Source: an uncultured Schlesneria sp. (GTDB taxonomy: Bacteria; Planctomycetota; Planctomycetia; Planctomycetales; Planctomycetaceae). Taken from it: a stretch of 64,000 bases of DNA. The DNA is taken from NCBI GenBank assembly GCA_903840265.1, contig CAIMFH010000035.1:27905-91904 (forward strand), in the 5' to 3' direction. The translations under genes and the position numbers were made by a program. Below, piece by piece: positions 54,940 through 63,759 of this stretch (the stretch's first letter is position 1; the number at the start of each line of letters is the position of its first letter). The notes beneath the pieces are model-generated. The model did not search any database. It had not been told where the DNA came from and worked only from the letters and a program-made list of their open reading frames with translations.

Positions 54940-56601
54940 TCACTGTTCGCTGCGAAACCCTGCCAGTCGCTGCTTCGTGAGATGATCGTATTTGAAAAAC
55001 TCTTCGTCGCTCAAATCGGCTCGCCGGCGAAACGTGAACTGCAGCGTTCGCTTCGCCGCTTCAGAACCAGCCGGAACCCGATGCTTCCTCAGGATCGGCG
55101 ACTGCATCATCAAATCATCGCGTTGAAACTGGTGCAGCGATGGCCGAACTTCGATCGCGCCATAGGCATTCGTATCCGCCACCGCCTCTTCGAGCAACTC
55201 GCGAGTGACCCCGTCGCTCCAGTAGTTCATCTCCAAACCCAGCTTCTCGGCACCGGCCAGTCCGCCGACGGCCGCGTTGTAGTAACTCAGGTAGCTCGGA
55301 TGACTCTGCCAGTTGGAACCGAACTGCGCCGCAATCAACAGACAGACCACGGCTTTCGTCAGTCCAACACGGACTCGTGAACTCAATAGACGCATCACGC
55401 CAACAGCCCCGCTCGCGATCAGCGGCGTCCATAACGGAAAGACCGTCAAGAACAATCGCTCACCGTCATAGACCGCCACTCCGGGAACGGCGAAAACAAA
55501 CAAAGGGAACAGCCCACACGCCAGTAGCAATCCCGTTCGCCAGGCATTGTCTCGCATCGGTTGCGGCGCGGTTTTGGAAACGACGAGGTCCGACTTCACG
55601 CCCCACAAACCGAGCAAGTGCAATCCGATCGGTACCGTGATCGCAAACATCACGAACGGATAGTGCCACGGCACTTCTTTGTCGGCATAACGAGTCCCAA
55701 AGTAATAGCAGTACAGAGTGACTCGATTGGTCGTGCGACCCAGGTATTCCAGCAAGTGGCCCACAGGGTCCAGCCACAGATAGGGCCACAGCAGGAAGAT
55801 GACGTTCGCCGTGATCCCCCAGATCAACAGTGGCACAAGCCCCTTCTGCCGCCACCGCAGCAGTGCCCACACGATCACCGGTAATGGAATCAGCACCGCC
55901 TGGACCTTTGTCAGCAATGCCAGCCCCATCACGATCCCCGCCAGGAATGCGGCTCGACCGGTCGGAACCGCTGGACCAGACCACCACGCCGCCACGGCCA
56001 GCACCGCCGCCGTGCACGTCAGGTTCGTCATCGTCTCCAGCGCTGCCAGATGCGCATGCCCGTAGACTCGCGGCATCAGCACCAACGCCACACAGGCCAG
56101 CGGCCCCTGCCACCCTTGAAACAGCCCCTTCTCGCCACCCGGATCAGCAGCCTTCACTGCAAATCCGACATAGGCTCCGATCAGCCAGACCGTCAAAGCG
56201 AACGCCGTCGCCGAACCGGTTCGAGCACACGCCGTCACAAACGGTCCGTCCGGTTGATCAGGCGGAGCGATCCACCACACGAGCTGATGATGAACGCCCA
56301 GCCAGTACCGGCCCAGTGGAGGATGATCGGGATTGCAGCCGTTTTCAGGACGAAACGCCTCGACCGATGTCCCTGGAATCAGATTGTACCAACCGAGTCC
56401 CCGCGCACTCTCGACCAGGTAAACCCCCTGCTCGACATTGAAGATCTCATCAATCGTCAATCCGGGACCCTGCGGCATCGACGAATAACTTCCCGCCGGG
56501 TCAATACACGCGACAATACTAATCCAAGCCACCAGCGCCACCGCGGCCGAAGGCCAGGTGCTCAGAATCGACTTGCCAAATGATCGAACAGACTGCCACA
56601 T
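54940..56601 (-). CDS. GT39/PMT-like membrane glycosyltransferase
   Basis: The 553-residue protein has about eleven hydrophobic segments and the ArnT/PMT-type periplasmic loop motif. The first helix is followed by LTIDEIFNVEQGVYLVESAR, where D/E residues sit as in the DE motif, and by NPDHPPLGRYWLGVHHQL. Such enzymes transfer sugars from polyprenyl-phosphate donors to protein or lipid on the outer face of the inner membrane. The C-terminal 100 residues are soluble (NYWSDGVTRELLEEAVADTN). I chose ATG 56601 over GTG 56607. It stands alone. Confidence 0.9.
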   Translation of the reverse strand: MWQSVRSFGKSILSTWPSAAVALVAWISIVACIDPAGSYSSMPQGPGLTIDEIFNVEQGVYLVESARGLGWYNLIPGTSVEAFRPENGCNPDHPPLGRYWLGVHHQLVWWIAPPDQPDGPFVTACARTGSATAFALTVWLIGAYVGFAVKAADPGGEKGLFQGWQGPLACVALVLMPRVYGHAHLAALETMTNLTCTAAVLAVAAWWSGPAVPTGRAAFLAGIVMGLALLTKVQAVLIPLPVIVWALLRWRQKGLVPLLIWGITANVIFLLWPYLWLDPVGHLLEYLGRTTNRVTLYCYYFGTRYADKEVPWHYPFVMFAITVPIGLHLLGLWGVKSDLVVSKTAPQPMRDNAWRTGLLLACGLFPLFVFAVPGVAVYDGERLFLTVFPLWTPLIASGAVGVMRLLSSRVRVGLTKAVVCLLIAAQFGSNWQSHPSYLSYYNAAVGGLAGAEKLGLEMNYWSDGVTRELLEEAVADTNAYGAIEVRPSLHQFQRDDLMMQSPILRKHRVPAGSEAAKRTLQFTFRRRADLSDEEFFKYDHLTKQRLAGFRSEQ

Positions 56602-57067
56602 CGCCACGATGTTATCATGCGCCCGCCCACACGGTAGCCATGCCCGATTTCAGTAAATCATCTCTGCTGTTCTGCCCCACCTTCCGACTCTTCTCTGCGC
56701 CCTCCGTGCCTCTGTGTTTCAATTCTCATCTCAATCCATCACCGCGACCAAAATCGTTCCCCGCGTTGCATCCGCACTCGCCAAGCGACGGCAAATCAAT
56801 TCGCGAGATTCTTCCAAAATAGGCAAAACAACGGATTGACTGAGCCAAACAATTCGTGTGACACTGCGACATTGATGTTCGTGTCCATTCAAGCGTGACC
56901 ACGAACATCTCGGCAAGACTCTCGCCGCATTGCTCTCTGACAATCAGTGTGGGACGGCAGGCGTTAGCTGACGCTTTCTGCTCTCAGATTTTGTCGAACC
57001 AGGATTGATCCACAGGTCGATCAACCCTTCCACGACCGCAGCTTCTCTAAGCTGTCGGCAGCAGGTT
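56602..57067. other. Gene-free start of a 1.3 kb non-coding stretch
   Basis: This part holds the promoter side of the glycosyltransferase gene. At 56692-56722 it has a phrase beginning TCTCTGCGCCCTCCGTGCC that looks like another dispersed repeat. The other small open frames do not look coding. Confidence 0.45.
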
Positions 57068-57129
57068 CCGTCGGGCGCATGATTCAGCAAGTCCGCCTAA
57101 AGCTTCTGGCAAATCTCACCTCAGTCGTA

Positions 57130-57156
57130 GCCAATCTTGCCAAGAGATTGGGTCTT
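57130..57156 (+). repeat. Copy 3 of the CCAATCTYGCCAAGAGATTG repeat, inside the array
   Basis: CCAATCTTGCCAAGAGATTG followed by GGTCTTC matches copy 1 at 14958 with one change in the left arm. It sits between the first partial unit and the first full unit of the array. Confidence 0.65.
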
Positions 57157-57815
57157 CGTTGTTGAAACGAAGCCAACGCGTTCTCAGGTTGTGACCACGC
57201 CCGGTGATGTCGGTTGTGTCATGCGCACTCACCAGTCCAGGGCGCACCAATACAAGGTCGACTCAACGCACCAGAACTAGCAATCACGATCTGAATCAGA
57301 TCACGATCCGCGATCTGACCAATAGAGTTTCGTCGGACTTATGTTTCAATAGTCCGCCACAGTTGTGTCATGCAGATTACCTGCGGGCCGGATTGCCGTC
57401 TCTCATGCGTCCATCGCAGTGTGTCACACAGGCTCGACCATGTCGCGAACACGAGTTGTGTCAGACACCCTTTCGCCGATCACGTCCCAGTTCAGTCGGT
57501 TGTGTCATGCGCGTTCACACGCCACGAGTGCAGAACTTCAATACGCCAGAACTGCTGTCCATTCTTGCAGTTATCGCTCGCGATCTAAATCGGAATACGA
57601 TCCATGATCTGGCGGATGGGTTTCGTCGGGCGCGTGTTTCACAAGGTTTTGTCAGTTGTGTCATGCAGATCACCTGCGACACCGTGCAACACCACAAACT
57701 CGCTGAGCGGACGCGATCGGCGGACGATGCCTTCACCTGACTCCGATGCGGACGAGTTGTGTCATGCAGACATTGCACAAGCACAAACCAAGAACGTCGA
57801 ACCAAGAACTCTTGA

Positions 57816-57842
57816 TCCGTGTTCAATCGGTGTCCATCCGTG
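57816..57842 (+). repeat. TCCGTGTTCAATCGGTGT interspersed repeat, copy 3, inside the array
   Basis: This copy sits between the motif copies at 57756 and 57873. That interval is about 73 bases longer than the matching one in the other unit (57455 to 57499), as expected if the repeat was inserted after the duplication. Confidence 0.65.
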
Positions 57843-57901
57843 ACCAAACGCTTCTTCCACGCGAGTTTGCCAGTTGTGTCATGCAACTCTTCGCCGAACG
57901 A

Positions 57902-58672
57902 CTACTTCTTCTTACGGCGAATCTCATAGTTGCCGCGAGTTTCATCGTAGTCGAGTTCGATCAAGCCCTGGTCGGCGATGTCTTCGATCATGTCCGAGAA
58001 GCTGCTGTAGCCGTAATAGCCTTCGTTGAAGCCGGGATACACGCGGCGGATCGTTTGCTTCAGCATCGAACCCCAGATTGGATCGTAGTCCTGTTCCAAT
58101 GACTGTAGCACTTCCAACAGGCGGTCGGTCGCTTCCTGCTTCTTGTCGTCGACCTTCGGTTTTCCCGGCTTCGGGGCGGCCACGGTCTTGGGCTTTTGAG
58201 CTGCACGGATCAGGTCGTCGTAATAGATGAACTCGTCGCAGTTCGAGATCAGCAGGTCCGAGGTGGAACTTTTCACGCCACAACCCAGGACGCGTTTGTT
58301 GTTTTCCTTCAGCTTGGAAACCAGCGGCGAAAAATCGCTGTCGCCTGAAATCAAGGCGAAGATGTCGATATGCGTCTTCGAGTAGCACAGGTCCAGAGCA
58401 TCGACGACCATGCGAATGTCGGCACTGTTCTTACCACTCATCTTCGATTGCGGGATATCGATCAGTTCGATCCCCTGCATGTGAAACTCACGCACGGCGT
58501 CGCGATAGTGACTCCAGTCGCAGTAAGCTCGCTTGTGAACGATGCGGCCCTTTTCGAGCAGTCGTTTCAGGATGAGCTGGATCTGGAACGCACCCGATTT
58601 CATGTCGCGGACGCCGATGGCCAGGTTTTCGAAGTCGACGAAGACGGCAATCAGCGGAACCTCTGACGACAT
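57902..58672 (-). CDS. NYN-domain (LabA-like) protein with C-terminal LOTUS-type domain
   Basis: The 256-residue cytoplasmic protein starts with a PIN-like NYN domain: VFVDFENLAIGVRDM with the first Asp, then SADIRMVVDALDL and LISGDSDFSPLVSKLKENNK with further acidic residues. Such domains are metal-dependent RNases or RNA binders. After a Lys/Pro linker (about 165-185), the C-terminal part (GSMLKQTIRRVYPGFNEGYY, then GYSSFSDMIEDIADQGLIEL) resembles OST-HTH/LOTUS, an RNA-binding winged helix. The combination suggests RNA processing or surveillance. ATG 58672 has AAGGAAGAG upstream. Its 3' end abuts the repeat array. Confidence 0.9.
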   Translation of the reverse strand: MSSEVPLIAVFVDFENLAIGVRDMKSGAFQIQLILKRLLEKGRIVHKRAYCDWSHYRDAVREFHMQGIELIDIPQSKMSGKNSADIRMVVDALDLCYSKTHIDIFALISGDSDFSPLVSKLKENNKRVLGCGVKSSTSDLLISNCDEFIYYDDLIRAAQKPKTVAAPKPGKPKVDDKKQEATDRLLEVLQSLEQDYDPIWGSMLKQTIRRVYPGFNEGYYGYSSFSDMIEDIADQGLIELDYDETRGNYEIRRKKK

Positions 58673-58797
58673 GGAGACTCTTCCTTGATGTGGGGATGGG
58701 GATTTGACGCGGGAATGAACGCGATCGACGAATGTCATGTCGGGAAGGATAACACTCCATCAGACTCGGCAACAGGCTGCCACAAATCGGAAGCGCG

Positions 58798-58946
58798 GGT
58801 GCCACGGTTTTGGAGTCTTCGACAAAGCTGTGCTGGCTGGGGATTCAATGTTCAAGGTGATCGCTTTTCTGTCGAGAATAATTGGCAAGACATTTGATCC
58901 ACAAGAGAAGAGACGGCCTTGTCGAAGACTCCAAAACCGTGGCACC
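58798..58946. repeat. Perfect 28-bp inverted repeat of the GTGCCACGG/GACTCC family
   Basis: Bases 58798-58825 are the exact reverse complement of 58919-58946, with a 93-base spacer. The arms carry GGTGCCACGG and TTTTGGAGTCTTCGACAA. The spacer has no long frame. The element lies between the start of the NYN gene and the stop of the lipoprotein gene. Confidence 0.8.
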
Positions 58947-58974
58947 TAAAACAGTCACCGTCGCGCACGGATAT

Positions 58975-59973
58975 TTAGTTAGACTGACTGGCTCGTTTTT
59001 GCAGGATCATCAAACCAGCCGCCGTCGTACTTCCGCCAGTCCCAATTTTCGAGTCCGTCGCCGTATTGGAAAAGCCCGAAGAGGGTGTGGAAGGTGTCGT
59101 AGAACTGGGAGTGGTTGTCGGGATGCGGCCGGGTTGCGGCTGACTGGGGGGAACCGCCGGGGTAAACGAAGCAGGAGCCACTGAGTTCTCCTTCCCTTTG
59201 TCTTTCTTCTCCGCCTTTGCGATCTTCGCTGCCTCGATCAGTTCGGGATCTTCTGCGAACGAATTGCCCACTGTCACCGACATACCGGGGGCGGGGACTC
59301 GCCCATCCGATTTGGATTTTCGGCTGAATAAGCTGTCGCCTGCCAGATGCGTTCCCGCATAGATTGAACCGCGTTGGAACGGGCCCGTTCCCAGGATCCA
59401 CGTATCACGAGCATCGGCGGTGATCGGATAGGTTCCCGACTGCCAGACCGCTTGGCCTGTTTCCTGATTGTAGGCAAAGGCCGCCAGCTTCACGATCCCG
59501 CGCTGCTGCGTCTTCTTCGCGAAGGGAATTTCGGGAATCACCGATGGTGCACCCGCCACGGCTCCGGTTGGCAGGTTCACCTGCGGGATTCCGATCAACA
59601 CGTCCTGACGATTTGTCCCCACGGTACCGGCCCGGGCTTCCACAACGTAGGCCGCATCGTCTCGACTGGCCTTCAGCAACGCCCCTTCCGCCAGCAGCCG
59701 CTGACGCATCGAACTGATGATATAGCCTTCGTCGGAGACTCCCTTCAGATATTGATGATCGAAGTAGACCGTCTTGCCGTTCATCGCCGACAGGTCCATG
59801 TCATTGATCGCTCGCTCGATCGCGGTCGACAACAACAGTTGCTCGGTTCCAGTTCGTAACGTGTCCGAGCTACGAGTCGTCCCGCATCCAGCCAGACATG
59901 CTGTCAGGATCACGCCACCGAGAACGTACCGCAAACGTTCCGTGCTGTTCGAAGAGTAGCCACCAAACCACAT
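58975..59973 (-). CDS. Lipoprotein of the planctomycete DUF6655 kind
   Basis: The 332-residue protein has a lipobox LAGC with C30 and then TEQLLLSTAIERAINDMDLS, YFDHQYLKGVSDEGYIISSM and YVVEARAGTVGTNRQDVLIG. This resembles, from memory, the planctomycete lipoprotein family named DUF6655. The C-terminal 100 residues are Pro/Thr/Ser-rich. It should be anchored in the outer or inner membrane facing the periplasm. The function is unknown. I chose ATG 59973 because the signal then has normal length; an in-frame start at 60036 would precede it. Confidence 0.85.
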   Translation of the reverse strand: MWFGGYSSNSTERLRYVLGGVILTACLAGCGTTRSSDTLRTGTEQLLLSTAIERAINDMDLSAMNGKTVYFDHQYLKGVSDEGYIISSMRQRLLAEGALLKASRDDAAYVVEARAGTVGTNRQDVLIGIPQVNLPTGAVAGAPSVIPEIPFAKKTQQRGIVKLAAFAYNQETGQAVWQSGTYPITADARDTWILGTGPFQRGSIYAGTHLAGDSLFSRKSKSDGRVPAPGMSVTVGNSFAEDPELIEAAKIAKAEKKDKGKENSVAPASFTPAVPPSQPQPGRIPTTTPSSTTPSTPSSGFSNTATDSKIGTGGSTTAAGLMILQKRASQSN

Positions 59974-60356
59974 CGTTTCGCAGTTCGCCAATAATAGAAT
60001 TCTGGGAGTAAGCAGAGAGCGAACTGTATCGAACAACTCGTTGATCGACCAATGCCAGAATCGACCTCTGTTCCCCGCAGTTTCTGCCGATGTTCGCTCA
60101 TGCCGATCAAACTAGTGGCTACAACATGGCACTCTGCTAACGATTGGTACTCATCGGCATTGCGGGGCCAAATGAGGCACAGCGGATCGTGCAGGCATAA
60201 GTGTGGGCTACTCCATCTGAAGATGACAGAGCGTCGCTGATGACGCTCTGATCGCGTCAGGAGCCTGTGCGACAATCAGCCATGCCGCGCCCTGTCCATT
60301 CTCTCCTGTATCGATAAGACACCGTCAACGCGAAGCCGTCGCCAGCGCAGTGTCGC
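59974..60356. other. Gene-free region between lipoprotein and receiver genes
   Basis: About 380 bases hold the lipoprotein promoter and a terminator-like hairpin near 60240. Small open frames here are not convincing. Confidence 0.4.
60227..60250 (-). terminator. Hairpin downstream of the HDOD-receiver operon
   Basis: CAGAGCGTC (60227-60235) pairs perfectly with GACGCTCTG (60242-60250) around a 6-base loop, about 107 bases after the receiver stop codon. It could end that operon's transcript. No strong T-run follows on the minus strand. Confidence 0.45.
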
Positions 60357-60845
60357 CTATCCCGTAACGACACACGGCTGCACCCCGACAATCTCGCGAG
60401 ATTCGATCGCAGGTGCTTCCAGCAATCGCTGAAGTCGATGATCAGCCCAGAATCGGATCTTCGGCAACAGTTCGTCTCGAAGATGCTTCTTGGCCGAGGC
60501 GACATGTCCCATTCGCAGCGTGAACTTGGCACAGTCGTTTGCACCCGCGGGAATAGCTTCCGCCATCGCTCGCAAACTCGCCTCTGTCGTCAGGCAAAGC
60601 ATGATGATGGGCAGCAGGGAATCTGTTTCGCGGATGGCTTTCACGGTCTGAATGCCATTCATGACCGGCATCTCAGTATCGAGTATCAGCACGTGCGGGC
60701 GAGCGGTAGGCAATTGGTTCACCACATCGCCGCCATGGACGGCTGGATACACTTCGAATTCGTTGGCATCTTCCAACGCTTCGGTGACCAGACGCCGCAA
60801 AACGGCGGAGGCATTGGCAATCATGACTCTGATGGGCGGACGCAC
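60357..60845 (-). CDS. Stand-alone CheB-like receiver with altered acidic pocket
   Basis: The 162-residue protein resembles the receiver half of the chemotaxis methylesterase CheB: IRVMIANASAVLRRLVTEAL, then HVLILDTEMPVMNGIQTV with D56 as phosphoacceptor, T86/T87, and K107. However, the two metal-binding acids of the first loop (DD in VDDSA) are replaced by N11-A12, so Mg-dependent phosphorylation should be impaired. It ends after the linker, where CheB would begin its esterase domain. It lies 55 bases downstream of the HDOD gene on the same strand, a common signalling pair. Confidence 0.88.
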   Translation of the reverse strand: MRPPIRVMIANASAVLRRLVTEALEDANEFEVYPAVHGGDVVNQLPTARPHVLILDTEMPVMNGIQTVKAIRETDSLLPIIMLCLTTEASLRAMAEAIPAGANDCAKFTLRMGHVASAKKHLRDELLPKIRFWADHRLQRLLEAPAIESREIVGVQPCVVTG

Positions 60846-60900
60846 TTCTAATCTCCGGTCCGAGTTGATTCGAACCTGGTATCGCTTCTACTCGATGCCA

Positions 60901-61821
60901 TCACGACATCGAAAATGGTCCATTCGCGGAATTCGCTTCGCACATCGTTTCGCTCATCAGTAGCCGAGCTTCCGTGCAACACGCCAATACGTTCCCTGGA
61001 CTGGCTTCGAACAGCACTTCAATTGCGGGATTCTCTTGCGCATCGTATTCATCGGCCGAGCCGTTGCTTTGCAGGTAGTTGGCCATGTGATCCGCCACAG
61101 CAATCGTGGCGACAAGCTTGCGATGCTCGGTGGCTTTTGCCGGCTCATGATGCATCAAGACGACTTCCACCAGTGCTTCGGGCAGCTTGTTTTGCGCAAT
61201 GAACCAAGCACCCAACTCACAGTGGTCTGTTCGCAAGATCTCGTGTTCCTGCTGCAGCACGCCGGGGCCTTCGATGAAATCCAGCGGGTCAGCTTTGGCG
61301 AAATCTTCCGGAGCAATGATCGCAAACAGCGACCGGCCCACGTCATGAATTAACCCCGCCGTAAACTCTTCACCGATAAAGCCCAGGTTGAATCGTCGAT
61401 TCAGCGACATCGCCAACATGCCGGTCAGCACGGAATGCCGCCACAGCAAAAGCTGCATCCAGGCCTCGGACAGCTTCAGCTTGCGCATCGCGCTGCCCAG
61501 ACTCGCCGCCAGGATCACGTTGCGGCAGTGAGCGAACCCCAGCCGCGTCACCGCCTGCTTCAGGTTCATGATTGGATTGCGAGCGCCGTAGAACGCGCTA
61601 TTTGTGATCCGCAAGATCTCGGTGGCCAGCTTGGGGTCGCGTTCGACGACGGAGGCAAATTCTTTAATCGAGCAGTTAGGATCGCGTGCCATCGCCAGTG
61701 CCTTCACGGCGATGTCAGGTAGCATCTGCCAGACGCCACCCTGCACTGTTAACCGCGCACGAAGGTCTTCGGGTGGGTTCATTCGCGTCGTCTGGGGCTG
61801 ACTGAGGAGGGAATCCATCAA
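60901..61821 (-). CDS. HDOD-domain signalling protein
   Basis: The 306-residue protein has the HDOD domain (about 25-230): DPNCSIKEFASVVERDPKLA, then TEILRITNSAFYGARNPIMN and LKQAVTRLGFAHCRNVILAA. LWRHSVLTGMLA and GLIHDVGRSLFAI carry the HD-like residues. HDOD proteins act in signalling without a proven shared enzymatic activity. It precedes the degenerate receiver gene in an apparent operon. No methyl-accepting or kinase gene is nearby. Confidence 0.92.
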   Translation of the reverse strand: MMDSLLSQPQTTRMNPPEDLRARLTVQGGVWQMLPDIAVKALAMARDPNCSIKEFASVVERDPKLATEILRITNSAFYGARNPIMNLKQAVTRLGFAHCRNVILAASLGSAMRKLKLSEAWMQLLLWRHSVLTGMLAMSLNRRFNLGFIGEEFTAGLIHDVGRSLFAIIAPEDFAKADPLDFIEGPGVLQQEHEILRTDHCELGAWFIAQNKLPEALVEVVLMHHEPAKATEHRKLVATIAVADHMANYLQSNGSADEYDAQENPAIEVLFEASPGNVLACCTEARLLMSETMCEANSANGPFSMS

Positions 61822-62177
61822 TCACCTGCTCCGCTGAAGGTCACGCAAAATCGAAACTGAACTACGACGTAGGGCCCGCCAACAGTCCTGCTAGCGAATC
61901 GAACAAGTTGCGTGGTTCTTGCGTGGTTTGATCAGTTCCTGCGCAACCTCGTCGACTCGCGCTGTTGGCTGAATCGAATACACCGGTTGCAACGACGCAA
62001 TATCTTCGGATCACGTCTTCAAGTGAGCCGCGCAGTTAGCTCGCGTACCGGTCTCATCTTGTGGTATCCAAGTCCGTGGCGCCCCACCGTCATCAACCCC
62101 GCCAGCAGAACCACGGCTGAAAGACCGCGATCGCACGGGTTGTCCGAAGCGGCCAACCCGTGGCACACCCATGTTCA
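61822..62177. other. Gene-free region upstream of the HDOD gene
   Basis: The 356 bases hold the HDOD promoter region and, near fumC, repeat fragments. A CCAAGTCCGTGGCGCC phrase lies at about 62068, and there is a GTGGCAC-type hairpin at 62134. No gene is evident. Confidence 0.45.
62134..62162. repeat. CACGGGTTG / CAACCCGTG hairpin of the GTGGCAC family
   Basis: CACGGGTTG (62134-62142) pairs perfectly with CAACCCGTG (62154-62162), with the loop containing TCCGAAG, and is followed by GCACACC. It lies 15 bases past the fumC stop and may end its transcript. Confidence 0.6.
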
Positions 62178-63602
62178 TCAGGCCTGCGGTTCGGTCATGC
62201 TCCACGGATCCAACGCTTTGGTGAGTTGGTCTTCTGGCAGGATGTTTTGTTCGCGGCACAGTTCGCGAATCGTTTTGCCGGACTTGAAAGCTTCCTTGGC
62301 TAACGCGGACGCTTTTTCGTAGCCGATGTAGGGGTTTAAGCTGGTCACCATCGCCAGGCTTTGTTCGACGCTGGCTTCGCAAGTTTCGGCGTTGGCTTCC
62401 ATGTCCAGCGCACAGAGATCGATGAAGGCGGTTGTCCCCTGTGCGATCAACGCCACCGACTCCAGGGTCGCATGCCCCATGATCGGCATCATGATATTCA
62501 ATTGAAACTGGCCACCGGTCGCACCACTGAAGGCTACCGTTTGATCGTTGCCGATCACGCGTGCGGCCACTTGCATCAAGCTTTCACACATCACCGGATT
62601 CACTTTGCCGGGCATGATCGAACTGCCGGGTTGACGATCAGGCAACATGATTTCGTAGAAGCCGCAGCGGGGGCCTGACCCGAGCCAGCGGATGTTGTTC
62701 GCCACATTGAACAGTGTCGTCGCGATCACTCGCAGTTGACCGTGGCACTCGACCAAGCCATCGCGCTGGGCGTTCCCTTCAAAATGGTTGGCGGCTTCGA
62801 CAAAACCGATTCCCGTTTCTGTCGCGAGTGCTTCACAGGTGCGTCGTCCGAACTCGGGATGAGTATTGATTCCCGATCCCACGGCCGTCCCGCCGACGGG
62901 AAGTTCCAGGACGGCATCGAGGGCTCGTTGAGCCCGGCCGACGCTGAGTTCAAGTTGTCGTGCGAAGCCACCGAACTCTTGTCCTAATCGCAACGGAGTC
63001 GCGTCGGCCAGGTGCGTGCGGCCGATCTTGATGATCTTGTCCCAACGTTGGGCCTTGGTCTTCAGCACGTCCGCAAACCGGCTGAGAGCGGGAATCAGCT
63101 TCTGAAAGATGCTGACTGCAACAGCGACATGAATCGCCGTGGGAAAGGTGTCGTTTGTACTCTGCCCCATGTTGATATGGTCATTGGGATGAATCGGCTT
63201 CTTCATGTCGAAGCGATTGCCGCCGGTCTGTTCGATGGCGCGATTCGAGATCACTTCGTTGACGTTCATGTTGCTCGATGTGCCCGACCCTGTCTGGAAG
63301 ACATCGATCGGGAACTCGCCATCGAACTGGCCTGCGACCACTTCTTTGGCAGCGTTTAACATGGCATCGACTTGAACGGCATTCAGCGGATTTTTCCCGG
63401 TGCCGGTTAGCTTGCCAAGATCTCGATTGGCGACTCCGCAGGCCCATTTGACCAGGCCCATCGCATGAATCATTTCCGGTCGCATGGTCCAACCAGAAAC
63501 CGGGAAGTTCTCCACGGCGCGCTGCGTTTGAGCTCCATAGTAAGCTTGGGCGGGAACCTGGACATCGCCCATCGAATCGTGCTCGGTCCGAAATTCGGTC
63601 AT
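62178..63602 (-). CDS. fumC: Class II fumarate hydratase
   Basis: FumC interconverts fumarate and malate in the TCA cycle. The 474-residue protein has the superfamily signature GSSIMPGKVNPVMCESL with the catalytic-loop Ser, GSGTSSNMNVNEVISNRA, and HPNDHINMGQSTNDTFPTA. KIGRTHLADATPLRLGQEF is also present. Length is normal for the class. I chose ATG 63602 (MTEFRTEHDSMGDVQVP), where the family starts; GGAAG lies upstream. It stands alone. Confidence 0.96.
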   Translation of the reverse strand: MTEFRTEHDSMGDVQVPAQAYYGAQTQRAVENFPVSGWTMRPEMIHAMGLVKWACGVANRDLGKLTGTGKNPLNAVQVDAMLNAAKEVVAGQFDGEFPIDVFQTGSGTSSNMNVNEVISNRAIEQTGGNRFDMKKPIHPNDHINMGQSTNDTFPTAIHVAVAVSIFQKLIPALSRFADVLKTKAQRWDKIIKIGRTHLADATPLRLGQEFGGFARQLELSVGRAQRALDAVLELPVGGTAVGSGINTHPEFGRRTCEALATETGIGFVEAANHFEGNAQRDGLVECHGQLRVIATTLFNVANNIRWLGSGPRCGFYEIMLPDRQPGSSIMPGKVNPVMCESLMQVAARVIGNDQTVAFSGATGGQFQLNIMMPIMGHATLESVALIAQGTTAFIDLCALDMEANAETCEASVEQSLAMVTSLNPYIGYEKASALAKEAFKSGKTIRELCREQNILPEDQLTKALDPWSMTEPQA

Positions 63603-63759
63603 CGAAGTCTTCCAATTGTTTTGATCATGAAATCGCCAGTGGCAGCGAGACCTGCCCGTGTGGCAGTTCATGATATCGAATTGGAGACAGAGCGACCAAG
63701 CGGACGGCAGGAAGTCGAGAGCTGTTGAATTCGTAACCAGGCGAAATCAAGCAATCGAC

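Larger units (their letters stand above)
57068..57892. repeat. Decayed higher-order repeat array built on GTTGTGTCATGC
   Basis: GTTGTGTCATGC occurs exactly at 57213, 57362, 57499, 57656, 57756 and 57873, and as GTTGTGTCAGAC at 57455. Context shows that they are paired members of a larger unit. 57213 matches 57499 (both preceded by TCG and followed by GCRYTCAC). 57362 matches 57656 (both followed by AGATYACCTGCG). 57455 matches 57756 (both preceded by CGA). The unit is therefore about 286-301 bases long and duplicated. A third partial copy precedes it (TTCCGTCGGGCGCATGATTC at about 57065, like TTTCGTCGGAC near 57330 and TTTCGTCGGGCG near 57621). No frame is conserved. Confidence 0.75.

Noticed and set aside
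57213..57884. CRISPR array
   Set aside because: The repeat is only 12 bases, spacers range from about 32 to 145 bases and are related to each other, and no cas genes are present.
57204..57886. Open frames inside the GTTGTGTCATGC array
   Set aside because: Repeat distances are not multiples of three, no ribosome sites are present, and the peptides only reflect the repeated DNA.
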